36,872 nucleotides of DNA from a virus (IMGVR_UViG_3300025282_000108:1-36872); one strand, 5' to 3'. Counted from the first letter of the stretch, positions 22,914 through 30,730 are shown. A program made the numbers and translations. Notes: a model not told the origin generated them from the letters alone.

Positions 22914-22942
22914 GATTTACTCCTCATTTGGAAAATTGATAT

Positions 22943-22996
22943 TACTGTTTCGTTCTTTTGAACTCGTTCAGGCTAGACACACATCTAGCGACAGTA
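22943..22996 (-). ncRNA. Hammerhead ribozyme HH-A (type III), leader of the first operon gene
   Basis: Minus strand: stem III strand TACTGT, C17, cleavage (22990/22989), stem I GCTAGA-TGTGTG-TCTAGC, core CTGAACGA (extra A, N7 = C), stem II GTTC-AAAA-GAAC, GAA, stem III strand ACAGTA. All helices are perfect. The triplet is GUC, the most common natural cleavage site. Confidence 0.9.
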
Positions 22997-23745
22997 GTTG
23001 CAGAATGAGTGGGGAGAAACCACTCACCCTGCCTGTCATAAATACTTTCTTAGGTCTTTATAAAACCTCGCCAACACCACTGTTGCCTTTCTTTAACATT
23101 CTCACTCACTAAAGAGATTAAGATAATGAACATATTCTTTGCTGTCTTAGCCATGCTCTTATGGCATGGTTACTGAGGTATTTCATAGGGCAAATACTTC
23201 ACTCAGTGCTCTGTCTTTTCTGCATCTTTCGCATACGCTACTCGACCATGTGTTACTTCGACCTATTCCCACTGAACTTGTGACTCGCTAAGAATGATGT
23301 ACAAATCTGAGATTCAAATTATCTAGGATTGAATGTTAAATAATCCGCTCATGGATTTACGTTTTAGGATTCCCATCCTTGGCTGTTCGGATTTGATATC
23401 AGGTCACTACTCCTGACTCGCTACCGCTAAAATTGTTTGCATCGACTGTGTGTTGATGTCCTTGCGGATGTCCTTATTTTAGCCCTAGACTCTTTCTTTC
23501 CCACCACTGTCACTGGATGTCTAAGGGTTCAGTCGGTCTATCATCCGACTGTCAACTGGCTTGTTAGCTTGCTCTCTCTAGGTCTGTTGCGAGGTCACTG
23601 CAAGGGAGGGTTTGAGACTCCTGATCTAGTAGAAAACAAAACCACTAGACCACGTAAGAAGTATAGCAAAAAGCAAGCAAGAATACAGTACCGATGCACT
23701 ATTAGTTATATCTTTTTACATGGGTAAACAGGACTGATGGAAAGT
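22997..23745. other. Long non-coding spacer upstream of the packaging genes
   Basis: About 750 bp with no credible gene. A 96-codon plus frame at 23437-23727 is Leu/Val/Cys-rich, lacks an RBS and overlaps predicted helices. Many short perfect hairpins occur: GAGTGG/CCACTC (about 23007), GCCAT/ATGGC (about 23150), AGGAT/ATCCT (about 23368), TCAGG/CCTGA (about 23399). The best-supported folded part is listed separately as a candidate RNA. The leftward operon promoter and the rightward late promoter probably both lie here, but I could not assign them. Confidence 0.55.
23421..23650 (+). ncRNA. Candidate structured non-coding RNA
   Basis: Consecutive helices: GCTAAAAT/ATTTTAGC (23426-23433/23476-23483) enclosing CATCGA/TTGATG; CCCTAGAC/GTCTAAGGG (23483-23490/23519-23527); CAGTCGG/CCGACTG (23530-23536/23545-23551); CTAGGTC/GATCTAG (23578-23584/23623-23629) enclosing TTGC/GCAA and GGAG/CTCC arms. 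Two helices contain G-U pairs only on the plus strand, favouring rightward transcription. It may be a phage ornate RNA or a long structured leader of the packaging operon. No known family was identified. Confidence 0.45.
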
Positions 23746-23767
23746 AAATAATGACTGGTCAATATTA
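23746..23767. promoter_or_regulatory. Operator palindrome copy 11
   Basis: AATAATGACTGGTCAATATT lies about 65 bp upstream of the small terminase gene. The right arm is intact and the left arm has one change. Confidence 0.65.
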
Positions 23768-23821
23768 GGCTATCAAATAGCTATCAGTTTGCAGTCTTGA
23801 TCACGCGGAGGAAGTAAAATA

Positions 23822-23845
23822 TTATCAGACTATGTCTGACGATAA
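23822..23845 (+). promoter_or_regulatory. Hairpin enclosing the small terminase start codon
   Basis: TTATCAGAC-TAT-GTCT, then GAC bulge and GATAA: a 9-bp stem whose loop and 3' side contain the ATG (23832). The only strong Shine-Dalgarno sequence (GGAGGAAG) is about 20 nt upstream of the ATG, outside the usual spacing. The hairpin may hide the start codon, or folding may shorten the effective distance. Confidence 0.55.
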
Positions 23846-24329
23846 GAAACCAAACCTCAAGATTGTAAACACGGCAGCCGTTACAGCACCCTCCTCAAAA
23901 CTCACCAGTAAGCAGGAAATATTCTCACAGGAATACGTCAAAGGAAACAACGCAAGTGATGCTTATAGGAAAGCATACAGTGTCAGTAAGAACAGCAAAC
24001 AGTCTACGATATGGAGGTCAGCACACGAGGTACTGAAGAACCCCAAGGTCACTGCAAGGATCAAAGCACTAACCAAGCGTAAGGAAGACACTGCACTAAC
24101 TACAACGCTCTCTTTGTCACGCTACATTGTGGAGAGACTGGTAGAGGAAACCAAGGGAGAGAACCCCAGTAGTAGGCTCAAGGCACTGGAACTTCTTGGT
24201 AGGCACAGAGACATAGACCTGTTCAATCCTGAGAGCAAAGTAAATGTGACAGTCAATAACAATAGGTCGAGCACTGAACTGGAGGCAGACATCAGAGAGA
24301 AACTAAGACTGGTACTCAACAAGAACTAG
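23832..24329 (+). CDS. Terminase small subunit
   Basis: A 165-residue protein. SSKLTSKQEIFSQEYVKGNN, ASDAYRKAYSVSKN and ARIKALTKRKEDTAL match the Terminase_2 pattern (L..KQ..F...Y..G.NA..AA..AGYS), a helix-turn-helix DNA-recognition domain followed by an oligomerisation region (RYIVERLVEETKGENPSSRL). It recognises the packaging site and delivers DNA to the large subunit, encoded about 2 kb downstream. Confidence 0.88.
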   Translation: MSDDKKPNLKIVNTAAVTAPSSKLTSKQEIFSQEYVKGNNASDAYRKAYSVSKNSKQSTIWRSAHEVLKNPKVTARIKALTKRKEDTALTTTLSLSRYIVERLVEETKGENPSSRLKALELLGRHRDIDLFNPESKVNVTVNNNRSSTELEADIREKLRLVLNKN

Positions 24330-24760
24330 AAGACTATCTGTTCCCAATAGCCACAACCAATCCGATACTGCGCAGTTTCCAACCCACCCCCAAACGACTA
24401 ACTATCCCACTAGCAAAGGCTCCCCCCCACACCCCCCCTTTTGTAGCGTAGACGACTCGCAACCCCTTGAACAGGGATTTGCACACTGGAATTTCATTTT
24501 TTATGAACCTACCCCCCTTTGTTTTTATAACTACTGTCATTATGCTATCATCTACCCTTATGTTTTCAGGTTTTGTCCAAGGAACCCTATCCTGTGAAAA
24601 AAATTTTTCATATTTTTGCAAATAATGTTCAAACATTGACCATGGCATCTTCTGTATCGCCTACTGGTAAAGGGTTTCGGAGGAGATGAGGTAGGTATAG
24701 GTAAAGGGAAGGGTACAGGCTGGGTTAAGCTAAAGGTTTTGGCAAGGAATAGGTACTGGA
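24330..24760. other. Unusual spacer with C-tracts and GGTA repeats
   Basis: A 431-bp gap inside the packaging operon. The plus strand has two runs of seven C (24422-24438) and AC-rich sequence, then a purine-rich stretch with repeated GGTA (about 24689-24717). A 104-codon minus frame crosses it (listed separately). It could hold a packaging (pac/cos) site because it lies directly after the small terminase gene. That is inference. Confidence 0.4.
24334..24648 (-). CDS. Doubtful ORF opposite to the packaging operon
   Basis: 104 codons starting MPWSMFEHYLQKYEKFFSQD, then VPWTKPENIRVDD and a Gly-rich end made by poly-G runs. The N-terminal half looks protein-like, but the strand is opposite to all neighbours and no good Shine-Dalgarno sequence is present. 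Family unknown. Confidence 0.25.
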   Translation of the reverse strand: MPWSMFEHYLQKYEKFFSQDRVPWTKPENIRVDDSIMTVVIKTKGGRFIKNEIPVCKSLFKGLRVVYATKGGVWGGAFASGIVSRLGVGWKLRSIGLVVAIGNR

Positions 24761-24988
24761 ATGCTTCCAAGAGAGAAAGAGTTAATGGATTTTGTACGTA
24801 ATTACTGGGAAAACCACTGTTGTGCCCCCACTTACAAGGAAATAGCGCAAGGTCTGGAGGTAAAGAGCCAAAGTCACATACATTTTCTCGTCAGGGGACT
24901 GGTAATGAAGGGATTACTGGTGAAAAAGGGTCCACGAACTGTACGTCCTGCCGATTTAACCCTGAAAAGCCTTGACAAGAAACTGTGA
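24761..24988 (+). CDS. LexA-like winged-helix DNA-binding protein (no peptidase domain)
   Basis: A 75-residue protein. KELMDFVRNYWENHCCAPTY, KEIAQGLEVKSQSHIHFLVR and GLVMKGLLVKKGPRTVRP match the LexA N-terminal winged helix (helix, P-T-x-x-E-I recognition helix, wing, KGLI..R). The S24-type self-cleaving peptidase domain is absent, so it would not respond to RecA in the LexA way. Downstream lies a cluster of CTGGTATWATACCAG sites, also present before the primase-helicase. It is the natural candidate to bind them. Confidence 0.8.
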   Translation: MLPREKELMDFVRNYWENHCCAPTYKEIAQGLEVKSQSHIHFLVRGLVMKGLLVKKGPRTVRPADLTLKSLDKKL

Positions 24989-25027
24989 AGAGGTGTCTAA
25001 TACTATAATCCAGTGGATATTCTCTCT

Positions 25028-25113
25028 CTGGTAATATACCAGCCAGAATAATACAGGCTGTATTAATACCAGAGTTTTAGTTTAGGGGATATACCAGACT
25101 GGTATTATACTAG
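25028..25113. promoter_or_regulatory. Second cluster of LexA-like operators
   Basis: CTGGTAATATACCAG (25028-25042), CTGTATTAATACCAG (25058-25072) and CTGGTATTATACTAG (25099-25113). The first two starts are 30 bp apart. The sites fill the gap between the LexA-like gene and the HNH gene and contain TATTAT-type sequences that could serve as -10 elements. Confidence 0.7.
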
Positions 25114-25139
25114 GTGGTGTGTATGTGGTTTAAAATGGT

Positions 25140-25490
25140 ATGGCGGCTCGCTTTGTTCATTATCCTGTATTTGGGACTGCGCATAGAGCCGTGAAAGGTC
25201 GCACTCCGACCAAAGAAGAGAAGAAATGGATGGATTTCATCTGCCAGCAGGGATGTATTGTCTGCCAGAACGAGATTGGGGTGTTCAGTCCTTGTGAACC
25301 CCATCATATGGAAGGCAAAACACAGGCGGGAGCGCATTTTTTGACCATACCACTTTGCTGGAACCATCATCGTTCTGGCATCAACACCACAGAATGTGTT
25401 TCCCGCCACCCGCACAAGACGGATTTTGAACAACGCTATGGCAGGGAGACCGATTTGTTAGAACAGTTACAGGAATTGCAGGATGGCTGA
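25140..25490 (+). CDS. HNH/Ref-like nuclease
   Basis: A 116-residue protein: FICQQGCIVCQNEIGVFSPC, EPHHMEGKTQAGAHF, IPLCWNHHRSGIN and FEQRYGRETDLLEQL. This is the pattern of Ref/DUF968-type HNH nucleases (C.xC ... PHH ... PLC..HH ... FE..YG.E). The HH and Cys residues would hold a zinc and the catalytic metal. Phage HNH proteins next to terminase genes often assist cos cleavage or packaging. A recombination role like P1 Ref is the alternative. Confidence 0.82.
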   Translation: MAARFVHYPVFGTAHRAVKGRTPTKEEKKWMDFICQQGCIVCQNEIGVFSPCEPHHMEGKTQAGAHFLTIPLCWNHHRSGINTTECVSRHPHKTDFEQRYGRETDLLEQLQELQDG

Positions 25491-26382
25491 GGGCATCAAG
25501 TCCTTGGCAACGACTGCGGGGTATTTTGCCCCCGGTGCTGGCATTGCCGATGCATTGGGGCTGTATCCCACTGACGAGGGCATGGGAGCCAGTATTTTAC
25601 AGAATATCCGCCAAGGGAATCTTGGACAGGCTGGATTTCAGGGACTGGGAGTGCTTGGAGACCTGTCCTATGTGATTCCGGGCATCGGTATTGCTTTGGG
25701 TACAGGGCTGAAGACAGTGAGCAAGGTTGGAAAAGCTGGAACCGCAGGCAAAAAGCTGGCAAATTTTGCCAGAGGGATTCGGGACAAGGCGATGAATTTC
25801 AATCGTATTGATGCGCCCGCTCCTACCCGCTATAATCCAGATACCCTGAAAGCAATGACCCCACAGGATTTGGCTACACACCTGAATCCGCAAAGAATTG
25901 AAAAAAGCACAGACATACTGACCGATTACGCCACCAAGAACAAGAGTATTGCTGGATTTAAGCCAGAAGACATCCTGCAAGGGAAAAGCGGAAAATCTAA
26001 TTATCTGTATATCGAGAAAAACGTAGGTTTGGGAGCCGACAACCCAGCGAAGATTGCAGTTCGTGTTTCCGATCATGCGCCAACCCTCAAGGGCGCGGAA
26101 ACCAGAGGTGGCAGAAAGTTTATCGATGCCGATGTACGCATCAACGTGGCTCCGGGAACCAGCAACGCAACCACATTGGAAGAAGCGTTGCACATTGTTG
26201 ACAACATTCATATTAAGCCGGGCAATATTGACAACATCTTGACCGAAGGCAGCAAGGTATCAACGAAACATCTTGGAGTGCCTAGAGTTGTCAATGGCAA
26301 GGTGGTTACTATTGCTCCACCAAGGCATTGGAAAAGAGGCGGAAAACTGCCTTTCGGGATACCTGAGGCACAGTTGCCATGA
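25483..26382 (+). CDS. Hypothetical protein between HNH and large terminase genes
   Basis: A 299-residue protein with a Gly/Ala-rich hydrophobic N terminus (GYFAPGAGIADALGLYPTDE, GVLGDLSYVIPGIGIALGTG) like that of large ejected phage proteins. The mid part reads NYLYIEKNVGLGADNPAKIA with VRVSDHAPT. It may be a virion-associated effector or a fragment of a polyvalent protein. No family is certain. Overlaps both neighbours by 4-8 bp. Confidence 0.65.
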   Translation: MAEGIKSLATTAGYFAPGAGIADALGLYPTDEGMGASILQNIRQGNLGQAGFQGLGVLGDLSYVIPGIGIALGTGLKTVSKVGKAGTAGKKLANFARGIRDKAMNFNRIDAPAPTRYNPDTLKAMTPQDLATHLNPQRIEKSTDILTDYATKNKSIAGFKPEDILQGKSGKSNYLYIEKNVGLGADNPAKIAVRVSDHAPTLKGAETRGGRKFIDADVRINVAPGTSNATTLEEALHIVDNIHIKPGNIDNILTEGSKVSTKHLGVPRVVNGKVVTIAPPRHWKRGGKLPFGIPEAQLP

Positions 26383-27875
26383 AACTGGAACAGCAGATTA
26401 ATAATATCCTCCCTTCCCTTCCCTACGATCAGAAGGTGGAGTTGCTCAACGATCTCGATGCTTTGCATAAAGCCCAGTTCAGGGAGGGATGCGAGAAAGA
26501 TTTCCTGAAGTTTGTCAGGGCTATGTGGCCCGCCTTCATCGAGGGCGATCATCATCACATTATGGCAGAACAGTTCGGCAGGGTGATCAATGGCGATTTG
26601 AAACGCCTGATCATCAATATGCCTCCTCGTCATACCAAGAGTGAATTTGCCTCCTATCTTTTGCCCGCATGGTTTTTGGGGCTAAATCCAGATGGCAAGG
26701 TCATTCAGACCGCACATACCGCAGAACTGTCGGTGGGATTCGGCAGGAAGGTGCGTAACTTGGTGGGATCGAAAGATTATCGGCAGGTTTTCGACAAGGT
26801 GAACCTGCAAGCAGACAGTAAAGCGGCAGGTCGCTGGAACACCAACAAGGGTGGCGAGTATTTCGCTATCGGGGTTGGCGGTGCGGTGACTGGTAAAGGT
26901 GCGGATTTATTGATTATTGATGATCCCCATTCCGAGCAAGAAGGTGCCAGTGCCGATCCGAAGGTATTTGACAAGGTATTTGAATGGTACACCTCAGGTC
27001 CACGCCAGAGATTGCAGCCCGGTGGCTCGATTGTGGTGGTAATGACCCGATGGCACCAAAAAGATTTAACAGGTCAGTTGATCAAGACCAGTGTCCAGAG
27101 GGGCGGTGAGGAATGGGAACTGATTGAATTGCCAGCGATTTTGCCCTCAGGCAAATCCTTGTGGCCCGGCTTTTGGAAACAGGAAGAACTGGAAGCCCTG
27201 AAGGATGAATTGCCGATCTCGAAATGGTCAGCCCAGTACCAGCAAGACCCGACTGCCGAAGAAGGTGCGTTGGTGAAGCGGGAATGGTGGAAGGTGTGGG
27301 AACAGAAACCCCCACCGAAATGCGAGTTTTTGATCCAGTCATGGGATACCGCGTTCCTGAAAACCCAGAGGGCGGATTATTCTGCCTGTACCACATGGGG
27401 TGTGTTCTACATGGACAACGAAGACGGGATGAAAGCCCCGAACCTGATTCTGCTGGATGCATTCAAGGAACGGCTGGAGTTTCCAGAACTGAAAAAAGTA
27501 GCCTACAAAATGTGGCAGAAGTATGAACCTGATGCCTTTGTAGTCGAAGCGAAAGCTGCGGGTACCCCCCTGATCTTTGAACTGCGGCAGATGGGGATTC
27601 CAGTCTCCGAATTTAGCCCATCAAGGGGCAATGACAAGATTGCAAGGGTGAACGCGGTGGCGGATTTGTTTGCCACTGGCGTGGTCTGGGCACCAGACAC
27701 CCGATGGGCAGAGGAAGTGATCGAGGAATTTGCAGCGTTTCCGAATGCGGAACACGATGACTTGGTGGACTCCAGTACCCAAGCCCTGTTACGATTTCGT
27801 CAGGGTGGCTTCGTCAGCCTTTACACTGACGAGGAAGATGAGCCATTTTACCCAAGCAAAGCGGAGTATTACTAA
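26379..27875 (+). CDS. Terminase large subunit
   Basis: A 498-residue protein. ATPase domain: INMPPRHTKSEFASYLLPAW (Walker A-like), LLIIDDPHSEQEG (Walker B) and VVVMTRWHQKDLTG (coupling region). RNase H-like nuclease domain: IQSWDTAFLKTQRADYSACT (first Asp), FVVEAKAAGTPLIFEL, and NAEHDDLVDSSTQAL (last Asp). Normal length. It is the DNA-packaging motor and headful/cos nuclease. ATGA overlap with the preceding gene. Confidence 0.95.
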   Translation: MKLEQQINNILPSLPYDQKVELLNDLDALHKAQFREGCEKDFLKFVRAMWPAFIEGDHHHIMAEQFGRVINGDLKRLIINMPPRHTKSEFASYLLPAWFLGLNPDGKVIQTAHTAELSVGFGRKVRNLVGSKDYRQVFDKVNLQADSKAAGRWNTNKGGEYFAIGVGGAVTGKGADLLIIDDPHSEQEGASADPKVFDKVFEWYTSGPRQRLQPGGSIVVVMTRWHQKDLTGQLIKTSVQRGGEEWELIELPAILPSGKSLWPGFWKQEELEALKDELPISKWSAQYQQDPTAEEGALVKREWWKVWEQKPPPKCEFLIQSWDTAFLKTQRADYSACTTWGVFYMDNEDGMKAPNLILLDAFKERLEFPELKKVAYKMWQKYEPDAFVVEAKAAGTPLIFELRQMGIPVSEFSPSRGNDKIARVNAVADLFATGVVWAPDTRWAEEVIEEFAAFPNAEHDDLVDSSTQALLRFRQGGFVSLYTDEEDEPFYPSKAEYY

Positions 27876-27878
27876 TTT

Positions 27879-28028
27879 ATGAAAAAGAAACGAATCCTGA
27901 TATTTCCAGATGAGAGAGGCTATACGCTGATCGAAGAAAAAAAACCAGAAAACAAACTAAAAGAGTTGGACAGGGAAGACCTGAGGCTGTGGAAAAAGGA
28001 TGAAATGAAATTTAGCAATGGCAATTGA
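27879..28028 (+). CDS. Small charged protein between terminase and portal genes
   Basis: 49 residues: MKKKRILIFPDERGYTLIEE, KKPENKLKELDREDLRLWKK, DEMKFSNGN. It lies 3 bp after the terminase stop and overlaps the portal start by 11 bp, so it fits the operon. Function unknown. No strong Shine-Dalgarno sequence is visible. Confidence 0.55.
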   Translation: MKKKRILIFPDERGYTLIEEKKPENKLKELDREDLRLWKKDEMKFSNGN

Positions 28029-30498
28029 ACGAATAACCCCAGCAACCCCGATAGAGGGGGAACTCGAAGCAGGAGTGGAAGTTGACCTTATGCCACCTGA
28101 GGCTTTGGCAACAGAAACAGAAGATGGCGGGATGCTGATTGATTTTGATCCCAATGCCTTTGAACAGACTGGTGATTTCTTTGCCAACCTTGCCGATGAG
28201 ATGAGCGATGATGCATTGCAGAAGCTGTCTTCAAAATTGATCGGGCAATACCAAGGGGATCGGGATTCCCGCAGTGAGTGGGAAGATACATACGTTAAAG
28301 GACTTGACCAGCTTGGATTGAAGATAGAAGATCGAACCCTTCCATGGCCCGGTGCCTGTGGGGTGTTTCACCCGATGCTCACCGAAGCGGTGGTGCGTTT
28401 CCAGAGCCAAGCGATTACCGAAATATTTCCCTCGGTTGGACCCGTCAACACCAAGGTTCTTGGACTGGACACCAAGGAAAAGGAACAGCAGGCGATGCGG
28501 GTACAGAATTACATGAATTACCTGTTGACCGACAAAATGACAGAGTACAGGACAGAGACCGAGAAGCTGTTGTTCTCATTGCCTTTGGCGGGATCGGCTT
28601 TCAGGAAAGTCTATTACGACCCGAACATGGGACGACCCTGTGCTATTTTCGTTCCCGCAGAAGATTTTATTGTGTCTTATGGGGCAACCGACTTGCAGAT
28701 GGCGGATCGTGCTACCCATGTGATGAAGAAAAATGCCAACGATGTGCGTAAATTGCAGGTATCTGGATTTTATCGGGATATTAAACTCCCTGATGCTTCC
28801 CCTGATCCTGACGACATCAGGAAGAAATACGATGAGCTGACAGGAGACAGGTCCTCGTATGACTTTGACAATCGCTACACATTGCTGGAAATGATGGTCA
28901 ATATAGACCTTGAGGGATTTGAAGATACCGATGAGACTGGAAACGAGACAGGCATTGCTTTGCCTTATGTCGTGACCATCGATCTTTCCAGCAATATTGT
29001 GCTCTCAGTTCGCAGAAACTGGTACGAACAGGATGAAAAAAGGATGATGCGCCAGCATTTTGCACACTACCAGTATTTGCCCGGAATCGGGTTTTATGGG
29101 TTTGGGCTGGTGCATTTGATTGGCGGATTGGCAAAATCAGCCACCTCTTTGTTAAGACAATTGGTGGATGCAGGTACTTTATCGAATCTTCCCGGTGGTC
29201 TGAAGTCCAGAGGATTAAGGATCAAGGGCGATGATACCCCGATTATGCCGGGTGAGTTTAGGGATGTGGATGTTCCCGGTGGGGCAATCAGGGACAATAT
29301 TTCGTTCCTGCCTTACAAGGAACCATCAACAGTCCTGTACCAGTTATTGAGTAACATTGTCGAGGAAGGCAGGCGTTTTACCAGTGCTTCCGATCTCAAT
29401 GTAGCCGACATGAAACAAGAAGCTCCAGTGGGTACCACTTTGGCAATTCTGGAACGCACCATGAAAGTAATGAGTGCGATCCAAGCGAGGCTCCATGCCT
29501 CGATGCGACAGGAATTTAATATTTTGGTGAATGTGATCAAGGATTTTACCTCGCCTCAGTACCCCTATGAGGTTGAGCCAGAAGCAGGCATCAAGATAGA
29601 AGACTTTGATGACCGAATCGATGTGATGCCTGTTTCTGATCCGAACTCAGCGACAATGGCACAACGAATCATGCAATATCAGGCTGCATTGCAATTGGCA
29701 TCGCAGTCTCCAGAAATGTATAACTTGCCAGAATTGCACAGGCAAATGCTGGACACACTTGGCATCCGTGATGCCGACAAGATTATTCCACCTGACGATG
29801 AGAGCGTACCAACCGATCCGATTACCGAGAACATGGACATGATTAATGGCAGACCAGTCAAGGCATTTGAGTATCAGGATCAGGAAGCGCACATTACTGT
29901 ACACATGACCGCGATGCAAGACCCAGAGCTTGCGCAGATGGGTGAAAGCAATCCAGAGGGGATGAAACAATTGCAGGCAGCAGTCGAAGCTCATATCCGT
30001 GAGCATCTGGCATTCAAGTATCGAGCTGAAATTGAAATGGAGCTTGGCACCGAATTACCACCATTGGGTGAGCTATTGCCTGAAACCATTGAGAAACGAC
30101 TCTCCGCGCTGGTCGCAGAGGCAGCCGAGAAATTGTTGCAGAAACAGCAGATAGAAGAACAGGAACAGAAGATTCAGGAACAAATGGAAGACCCACTGGT
30201 ACAAGCCAAGAGGCGTGAACTGGACATCAAGGAAGCCGAAGTGCAACGTAAAGCACAGGCTGACCAGATGAAGGCTCAGGTTGATATGCAGAAAGCCCAA
30301 GCTAAGGATGCAATTGAGCTTGCGAGAATTGAGTCGCAGGAGAAAATTGCCGAGTCTGGAATGGAACAAAAACTTATCAGTGATGTAATTGATGCAAAAA
30401 CAAAAGGAGAGAAGATAACCAGTGAAGAAGCGACCAAGGCAGCAGAGATTGCTGCTAAACTTGCATCTGACATAACATCTGGTAATAATAATGGCTAG
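28018..30498 (+). CDS. Portal protein
   Basis: An 826-residue protein, in the size range of podoviral portals. LSSKLIGQYQGDRDSRSEWE, LPWPGACGVFHPMLTEAVVR, FSLPLAGSAFRKVYYDPNMG and VPAEDFIVSYGATDLQMADR mark the conserved wing/stem region of this portal family. The C-terminal 130 residues (from about 690) form a long Glu/Gln/Lys/Ala coiled coil, consistent with a barrel or tunnel helix. It forms the dodecameric DNA gate and docks the terminase. Confidence 0.9.
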   Translation: MAIERITPATPIEGELEAGVEVDLMPPEALATETEDGGMLIDFDPNAFEQTGDFFANLADEMSDDALQKLSSKLIGQYQGDRDSRSEWEDTYVKGLDQLGLKIEDRTLPWPGACGVFHPMLTEAVVRFQSQAITEIFPSVGPVNTKVLGLDTKEKEQQAMRVQNYMNYLLTDKMTEYRTETEKLLFSLPLAGSAFRKVYYDPNMGRPCAIFVPAEDFIVSYGATDLQMADRATHVMKKNANDVRKLQVSGFYRDIKLPDASPDPDDIRKKYDELTGDRSSYDFDNRYTLLEMMVNIDLEGFEDTDETGNETGIALPYVVTIDLSSNIVLSVRRNWYEQDEKRMMRQHFAHYQYLPGIGFYGFGLVHLIGGLAKSATSLLRQLVDAGTLSNLPGGLKSRGLRIKGDDTPIMPGEFRDVDVPGGAIRDNISFLPYKEPSTVLYQLLSNIVEEGRRFTSASDLNVADMKQEAPVGTTLAILERTMKVMSAIQARLHASMRQEFNILVNVIKDFTSPQYPYEVEPEAGIKIEDFDDRIDVMPVSDPNSATMAQRIMQYQAALQLASQSPEMYNLPELHRQMLDTLGIRDADKIIPPDDESVPTDPITENMDMINGRPVKAFEYQDQEAHITVHMTAMQDPELAQMGESNPEGMKQLQAAVEAHIREHLAFKYRAEIEMELGTELPPLGELLPETIEKRLSALVAEAAEKLLQKQQIEEQEQKIQEQMEDPLVQAKRRELDIKEAEVQRKAQADQMKAQVDMQKAQAKDAIELARIESQEKIAESGMEQKLISDVIDAKTKGEKITSEEATKAAEIAAKLASDITSGNNNG

Positions 30499-30697
30499 AA
30501 GTGATTTTATTGGCAGTTCGCTAATCGACAAATTTAAGTCGAAATTGCGAGACCTAATGAACGATAAGGCTGATAATATCGCTACTGGAAGCTGCGCTGA
30601 TTTTGATGAATACAAACATCAAACAGGCGTAATCGAGGGGTTAGCCCTCGCAGAGCGCGAGTTTCTTGACATTGTGGAGGAACTAGAGCGACTCTAA
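30491..30697 (+). CDS. Small hypothetical protein after the portal gene
   Basis: A 68-residue protein, helical: SSLIDKFKSKLRDLMNDKAD, ADFDEYKHQTGVIEGLALAE, REFLDIVEELERL. Overlaps the portal end by 8 bp. Similar short proteins occur near marine phage portal genes. Function unknown. Confidence 0.65.
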   Translation: MARSDFIGSSLIDKFKSKLRDLMNDKADNIATGSCADFDEYKHQTGVIEGLALAEREFLDIVEELERL

Positions 30698-30730
30698 TTC
30701 GGTGCTTCTTTTCGGTTAAGTGCTGAATTT

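Noticed and set aside
22582-23112. 176-codon plus-strand frame
   Set aside because: Opposite to the well-supported 116-residue gene and ribozyme A; a shadow frame.
23578-23629. tRNA-like fold with a 7-bp stem and TTTGAGA loop
   Set aside because: Lacks D arm, anticodon arm and CCA, and the T-arm does not pair in the standard 5-7-5 form; not called a tRNA.
23437-23727. 96-codon plus-strand frame in the long spacer
   Set aside because: No Shine-Dalgarno sequence, unusual Leu/Val/Cys composition, and it runs across several predicted RNA helices; more likely non-coding.
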